NCBI GenBank assembly: GCA_033398695.1
Contig: CM065814.1
Span: 81,114,358 to 81,178,357, forward strand
Length of the DNA stretch: 64,000 nt
Direction: 5' to 3'
Source: Orobanche coerulescens
Taxonomy: Eukaryota > Streptophyta > Magnoliopsida > Lamiales > Orobanchaceae
Positions 58,725 to 64,000 of the stretch are shown piece by piece. Under the pieces are notes generated by a model that was not told where the DNA came from, did no database searches, and was given only the letters and a program-made list of their open reading frames with translations. Made by a program: the position numbers and the translations under genes. Each line of letters starts with the position of its first letter. The first letter of the stretch is position 1.

Positions 58725-58998
58725 AGTGTGTGTGTGTGTGTGTGTGTAAGAAATACATTGAGTACAAAAATAGTTTATGATTAATGGGCTACTTTCGATT
58801 CAAAAATTTTGGGTGGATCTTAATATTTTTGGTAATGTTGTGTTGTAATCTCTAATAATGTTTCATAATTTATCAAAAACTTAATATTTTTGAAGAAGTT
58901 TTTTGCGTTTTTTTGGAATAACAATATTTCGGATATCCTAATTGATAATCACTATCTGAAATTTCGGATAGTGATTTGGATACCAATATTTACTATCC
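58276..58998. mobile_element. hAT-like fragment with cggatat repeats
   Basis: Subterminal CGGATATCCGATATCC strings at the left and ACTATCCGACATTGAACACCCCT at the right match the style of the element at 55806. No clear left terminus or target duplication is visible. Inside (58691-58747) is a compound microsatellite (AC)n(AT)n(GT)n that is itself an inverted repeat and could fold back. Confidence 0.5.
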
Positions 58999-59004
58999 GA
59001 CATT

Positions 59005-59640
59005 GAACACCCCTGGTTTTGTTTCATTGGGTTTTTCCCTAGCAATGTTTTTAACAAGACAACAAAAATGGCGTATTAATATGAATAATATACTCTTTTC
59101 CCTTTATTAAGATTTTCCCCTTGAGTTTTTTCCAATAATATTTTAACAAGACATATTCATGACATAATGAGGAAAACTACAGAGGAAATTATTCCTCAAC
59201 GATTTGAAAATAGAAGAAGTAACTTTTTTTTTCCTTCGATCAAGTTTTTCTCACTGGATTTTCTTGACAAGGTTTTAATGAAACAATATGTGGATACTCC
59301 GAATGATATATCTGACAAATTTACTCAGTTTTTCTCCCAATAGGTTTTACTGAGGCAGTTGATAGATGCTACTACAACCGAGATACATATTAAAGAGAAT
59401 CATACTATTCACTTAGTTTTTATCCCACGAGGTTTTACTAAGACGGCACATGAATATTCATACAAGAAAAATCGAGAAAAGGGGGAGCAATATACAAGAT
59501 TAAAGATTGTTGAGATTTTATCCCACGTGGTTTGGCTAGCAATAATAATGATGTATCAAGATATTTTCGTCACAAGCTCCACTATAAACAATTTAGAAGT
59601 ATTTCTTCCATCTGATTTTTCTTCAAATTTATAAATAGTC
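59005..59640 (+). mobile_element. Old copia 3' region, second piece
   Basis: Three or four diverged repeats of the type TTTTCCC...GGTTTT(A/T)...AACAAGAC or ACTGAGGCA recur, typical of the 3' untranslated zone of plant copia elements. The 91-codon frame at 59359-59634 overlaps them and is not credible as a gene. Confidence 0.45.
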
Positions 59641-60059
59641 ATTCAATGTGGACATGCCCACTTCCAGGCTTATCAGTTCTAGGCCTAAAATTGGCGGTTC
59701 CGGTTAACTCTGGAGTTAAACTAGAACCCATCCATTAAAGTATTTTCGATTTTGGGTCGAGCCAAAAAACCAACGACTCTTGTTCCGAATAAAATCGCTA
59801 GTTCTGGGTTAGAACCATTGGTTTTTATTATTTTATAATTAAATAATTCAACTTATTTTAATAATATTATAAAGAAAAATAAATTTATTTTCTTTTATAC
59901 TCCAAAACATTACTTAAGGCTCATTAGCATAGAGCCAAAAATAGAGGAAGAAAATAGCCTACGGCCCATGAACAACATCTCTCATTTTATAAGTCTAACT
60001 CTCTTATTCCTTTGAACTATTTTTCAATGTGGGACAATGCTTTTGATACATGCTCTTTT
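59641..60059. other. AT-rich sequence, nothing identified
   Basis: A GGTTCCGGTTAACTC...GGGTTAGAACC stretch near 59695-59820 hints at a small degraded transposon, but no paired ends were found. No gene. Confidence 0.4.
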
Positions 60060-60576
60060 TGTAATATCCGCGATTTTGTTTTTGGGTAAATTTCTTTTTT
60101 GGCAGGAGTCCCTTTTAATGGCCACCGTTTCGTCATTTTGAGAATGATTAATTCTGAACTTTTTGTCATCCGAGTTTGCTTTTGTGTCGTTTTGTTGAGT
60201 TCCGTGTTCTTAAGCGACTTTTCCGCGCTTGAGTTCGATTCTTGCAAATCTTGTTCAAAAATGTTGTTTCGTGTTCCTTCAAAGTCCGTTTAACTTTGTT
60301 AGACGTGTTGTGAACTTCGGTTTGGTTATTCGATCACGTATCGTGATTTTCGGGTATTTTGGGCCGTTTTGTAATTTACCAAAGTTGTGGGTATCCGCCG
60401 TCGTATTTATTGTTTCGACTCTTTTGATGGTCACGTGTGAGTTGGATTGGAGCTCAAGCTCTTAGTATGATCATATTATGGAGCTTTCCGTGCGTATCTT
60501 GAACTTGGCATTTCGATCGGAGGAGTCCGTCGTTGTAACCCATTTTGAGAGCTCTACTGCTGTAGTGTCTGGGTGC

Positions 60577-60770
60577 ATTAGCGCACGCTAATAGATTCCT
60601 TAGCGCATGCTATCGGGCAGCGAATTCAGGAGTCAGTACCTAGAATTAGGTCCCGTTAGCGCATGCTACGTATGTCACTAACGCGCGCTAACGAAGATCA
60701 CATTCAGAAACCAGTAGGTACTGGAGTACCCCGTTAGCGCACGCTAACCATAGCACTAGCGCAAGTTAGT
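60577..60770 (+). promoter_or_regulatory. Dyad array of LTR-F
   Basis: Six TAGCG/CGCTA-type dyads (TTAGCGCACGCTAA, TTAGCGCATGCTA, ACGCGCGCTAA and others) with ACCAGTAGGTACTGG near 60710. The array ends about 10 bases before a long TA repeat that occupies the place of the TATA box. Confidence 0.7.
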
Positions 60771-60771
60771 A

Positions 60772-60772
<1 letters not shown>

Positions 60773-60837
<65 letters not shown>
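60773..60837. repeat. (TA)n microsatellite at the TATA-box position
   Basis: About 32 TA units. In related LTRs the TATA box stands at this distance from the array. Confidence 0.95.
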
Positions 60838-60839
<2 letters not shown>

Positions 60840-60980
60840 TAAGTGACAACTTTTAGAAGTCAACTTTCATTTCTTCATTCGCCATTCGTCGGGTCCGTTC
60901 CTTTGGGGCAGTTTGAGGTGGTCCCCTTATTCAAGCATCATCTTGGGGTGAATTTGTGCAAGTCTTTTTGGAATATTTTA

Positions 60981-61785
60981 TTCAAAATATTCATTATAGA
61001 GTTTTGATGATAAAATTGTTAAACAAAGGAAAACAACAAAGAAACAAACAAAACAACGAAGGAGTCGAAGACGCAAAAAGCTGATCAAACTGCAAAGCTA
61101 GCGCATGTTAGATATCAAGGTTAGCGCACGCTAACGATACCTGCCTGCAGATCAGACGAGTTCAAAGTTACCTTAAGTTAAGTCATCTGATAAAGATAGC
61201 GCACGCTACATCTGAAGCATAACGCACGCTATCGGAGGAATATGACCATCGTGAAGACTTCGGATACAGAATGACGTATGTACTGACATAAGGCCTAGCG
61301 CATGCTATGAATGATCTTAAGCGCACGCTAAAGAGCAGTTGAATTCAAACATATGAACGTTGGGAGATTTGGTGGAAAGTCAAGTCAGAAGTCAAAAGTA
61401 CAAACGGATATATGACGCAAGAAATGATGCAGTATTAGCGTACGGTACACAAAGATATTAGCGCATGCTAACGGATAGAGGCAGTAGCCACTGGGAAGTT
61501 GCAAGCAGTTAATGTACGTAATCAGCCAATATCAACGTACGTAACATGCAATAGCGCATGCTACACGTACGCTACAGAGGATAACACACGCTACTGAGAA
61601 AGGCTAGCGCACGCTAGCAAGTCAAAAGTGACTAGCGGCTAGTTGGATGGAAATGGCTATAAATACCAAACCACTTGGTATCAAACCACAACAACATTGA
61701 GCAAAGCATTCATACTTGTTATATCATTGTAAACATCCTAGTTGTTGTACTTGAGCTTGAATTGATAGTTATTGAGTGTTATACA
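60981..61785 (+). mobile_element. LTR-like fragment with dyad array, family unclear
   Basis: Adenine-rich start, then about ten TAGCGCACGCTA or TTACGTACGT-type dyads (61097-61620), GGCAGTAGCCACTGG near 61481, and GGCTATAAATACC at 61655. It ends near ...GAGTGTTATACA at 61785. The composition upstream of the array resembles copia rather than gypsy LTRs, but no terminus or coding partner is visible, so the class is left open. Confidence 0.45.
61097..61665 (+). promoter_or_regulatory. Dyad array and TATA box of the 60981 fragment
   Basis: The last dyad TAGCGCACGCTA ends about 40 bases before TATAAATA at 61658-61665. Several AGTCAA boxes (61380-61400, 61620) are mixed in. Confidence 0.7.
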
Positions 61786-62719
61786 TGTAACACCCCCGAT
61801 ATATTCAGGAATATTACAGCGCTGTAAATCCTTTACATAAGGATTTACAAGGCTGAAGAATTGAACACACATTAAAAGGTACTAACGAATGGAAATAACG
61901 GAATTAAGATACAACAGTCCTGACCAAATACTGAAAGTACAATCGTTCAACAGGAACTTAATAATACATCACCAAATTCAAATTCAGCATAAATGACTTC
62001 GTACTCGAGTACTTATTGAAATAACCAATAAACAACAGACAAATAAACCCGGTCGGGACATCACTCTGCACCCTCGTCGTCATGCATCTCCAGTGGTTGT
62101 TTTCCCGCTCTCCTCGATCCTGAACATAAAGAAAATGTTCACCCCCGAAGGGGTTAGCACAACAATGCTAGTACAAGTACCCCAACATATTATTCAACGT
62201 CACACGCAGAATAATAATAATAACGTAAATGATAAAATGTCAAACGAGTATTCTCCTGCGAGAAACTCAAACATAACATACACAATTGATAATCATAACA
62301 TGATATCATAACATACAAATGGTAATTCCGTCGATCCAGCGTTCACTGCCTAGAACCCACGATGATCCCGTCAGACCAACCCGTGGTGGAAAAACCCGTC
62401 CGATGATCCAGCGCACGCTAGCATAGATCCCCCGATGATCCCGTCGGACCAACACGAGGTGGACATACAACAATGACATACATGCACGACAATATGTATA
62501 ACATCAATACATAAAACAAATAAAGTACTTGCCTCGATTTGAAGACAAGAACAATACTTCCACGAAAACGAACACTCGAAGGTCGTCCTCCTCAATCAAT
62601 CACGTAACAAGATCAAACCTTAACAAAAGAAATGATATAGGATTTATCTCACGTCGTACGAATGTTTAACAATTCGATTTACGGCCAAAAGTTCATAAAA
62701 TGTAATCTTCCTGAACTGC

Positions 62720-62936
62720 TTAGCGCACGCTAAGTACTCTGTGTAGCGTGCGTTAAGTCTGCTCGATAGCGCACGCAAACAACAAAGCCTAGCGTACGCT
62801 AACTATGCATGGTCAGTACTTCACTGATCAGTCGACTGACTCGTCTGATGGCCTAGCATACGTTACGTACCAAACGTAGCGTACGCTAACTCGTTCTTGA
62901 TAGCGCACGTTAATCTTTATAGCTTAGCGTGCGCTA
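62720..62936 (-). promoter_or_regulatory. Inner dyad cluster of the right-end LTR
   Basis: Eight or so dyads (TTAGCGCACGCTAA, TAGCGTGCGTTA, TAGCGTACGCTAA and others) mixed with TCACTGATCAGT near 62822. They lie about 830-1040 bases downstream of the TATA box in LTR direction, comparable to 1298-1381 in LTR-X. Confidence 0.6.
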
Positions 62937-63761
62937 TCTGTGCATGGCAGTTTACTGCTGGGCAGTAAACTGTTCTCATCATGATCAAAACAATGAAATC
63001 TTCCGTGATAATTCATGTTACCTCCATGAATATCATGTACATACGATTATGAATGATCTTACGGATAACAACAACTTCGGATTTAAGGATATGCATACCA
63101 TTATAAAACCATATTCCATTTCGACTACAATTCTTCATATGACGATTCGAAAAGGCTTAACGGTTGATATCAACACCTTATATCCATCGAAATTATCATG
63201 CTGTAGTTGTCTAACATTCCATCTATACTAGATAAATCCTTCCATGATCAATCCCTTAGATTCATCTAACAACAATGATGTTAAAGTCAAGTCCATGATT
63301 GTTATGAAGTCGTCTACTAGATTCTGATTACCAATGATAGAAGCTTCCTTTACTAGTTCAATGTAATAAGATTCGAATCATGATGATCATAATCAAGGTA
63401 CTTAAGGCTTATTCATCTCAATATTCCAAACATGATGTACTTTGGATAATTCACTTATGAAAATCAATATCTCGTTAACATGATCATCCAATTCTTTAGA
63501 ATCCAACTCTAAGTCTGGAGATAGGTTGAACATACGTTAATATGATGAAAATCACTGAACCGTAAGGTAGAATCCGACTCCGGTTGGTTGTATGCCACTC
63601 CAAGGTGCTATTCCACTTCAATGATTACTCCCAAGTGATAACCAATATACAAAGACCAACAAGATGTGTTCTAAGTGTGTAGAAGGATTATTACAGCTCT
63701 CTGGCCTCTCAAGAATGAAGAATGGACGAATGAAATGTAAGCCAAAATGGGTTGTTGTCCC

Positions 63762-64000
63762 ATTTATAATATTCTGCATTTTAACAAGTTAGCGCACGCT
63801 AATAAGAGTTGACTTCAGAACTGTCCAGGTTCATCCGCGGGAATCTTATCCGGACCCATGTCCCAGCTGGCGCATGTGCTAGTCGTCCCGCTCAATAATT
63901 GAGTCCTTAGCGCACGCAACTCCTACATGCATAGCGTGCGCTAGTAGTAGCCTGATTGCGCGCGTTAAGCTACATTTTTAGCGTGCGCTATCACGAGTTT
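63762..64000 (-). promoter_or_regulatory. TATA box and outer dyad array of the right-end LTR
   Basis: On the minus strand ATTATAAATGGG (63762-63771) is preceded, within about 20 bases, by TTAGCGCACGCTAA (63788-63801). More dyads and a GTTGACTTCAG box continue to the window end. Confidence 0.7.

Larger units (their letters stand above)
60060..60980 (+). mobile_element. LTR-F: 5' part of a gypsy LTR related to the LARD LTR
   Basis: Starts TGTAATATCCGCG. The first 350 bases track the LARD LTR (CGTTTCGTCATT, GAATGATTAATTCTG, TTTTGTCATCCGAG, TTGTTGAGTTCCGTG). The U3 array here is of the TAGCGCACGCTA type instead of TTACGTACGTAA. The right boundary is unclear; the sequence changes character near 60970-61000. 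The preceding five bases cannot be matched to a second copy. Confidence 0.65.
61786..64000 (-). mobile_element. Minus-oriented gypsy LTR, runs off the window
   Basis: TGTAACACCCCCGATATATTC at 61786 is the complement of an LTR 3' end, nearly as in G2. In its own direction it shows GAGGCAAGTACTTTA near 62535, a duplicated GATGATCCCGTC(A/G)GACCAAC unit (62361 and 62433), and two dyad clusters. That layout is most like LTR-X. The LTR start lies beyond 64000. No coding sequence. Confidence 0.8.

Noticed and set aside
59359..59634. 91-codon frame near the right end as a small gene
   Set aside because: It overlaps the diverged repeats of an old copia 3' untranslated region and has no supporting features.

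Overview
The window is nuclear DNA of a flowering plant, probably a dicot; I cannot name the species. It is almost entirely nested transposable elements. I found no intact host gene, tRNA, rRNA or CRISPR array. The evidence is LTR retrotransposons with TGT...ACA ends, 5-bp target-site duplications (TSDs), tRNA-iMet-type primer binding sites, chromovirus pol domains, a SIRE/Maximus-type copia element, and CACTA and hAT DNA transposons.

Left part (1-17136): a partial + strand gypsy LTR (LTR-X, 1-3355) sits in a reversed LTR fragment (3356-4528), which abuts a + strand gypsy RNase H-integrase remnant (4529-6056). A + strand LTR remnant (LTR-D, 6016-6557 and 14785-14915) is split by a complete non-autonomous element of LARD type (6558-14779, TSD atatt). 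Its 2.95-kb LTRs flank a 2.3-kb interior with no gag or pol. LTR-D ends inside the reverse transcriptase of a minus-strand gypsy element C (14916-17136).

Centre (17137-58102): the 5' LTR of element C is broken into three pieces (17137-18647, 49349-49489, 57261-58102). The first break is a minus-strand Tekay-like chromovirus, G2 (18648-49343, TSD agatg). A SIRE-type copia (25905-47431, TSD ctaag) lies in one G2 LTR, and a younger chromovirus, G3 (29084-38301, TSD atagc), lies in the copia gag. The second break is a CACTA transposon (49490-57260). It carries a solo gypsy LTR in its first TIR (49496-52280, TSD actac), an hAT-type element (55806-56956, 8-bp TSD gatataac), a 27-bp minisatellite and two exons captured from a host gene related to Arabidopsis At2g33490.

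Right part (58103-64000): the 3' remnant of an old copia element, an hAT-like fragment, and three more LTRs, the last running off the window in minus orientation.

The most unusual signal is regulatory. At least eight LTRs carry arrays of 12-14-bp dyad motifs (TTAGCGCACGCTAA, TTACGTACGTAA and hybrids) mixed with TTGAC boxes. Where a TATA box can be seen, the array ends about 10-45 bp upstream of it. A splice-donor-like AAG|GTAA about 170-215 bp downstream of TATA, and a short tandem repeat further on, recur in several of the same LTRs. A second signal is that the copia 5' LTR and G3 differ from their partner copies mainly at CTG/CAG/CCGG sites, which may be a consensus-error signature rather than biology.
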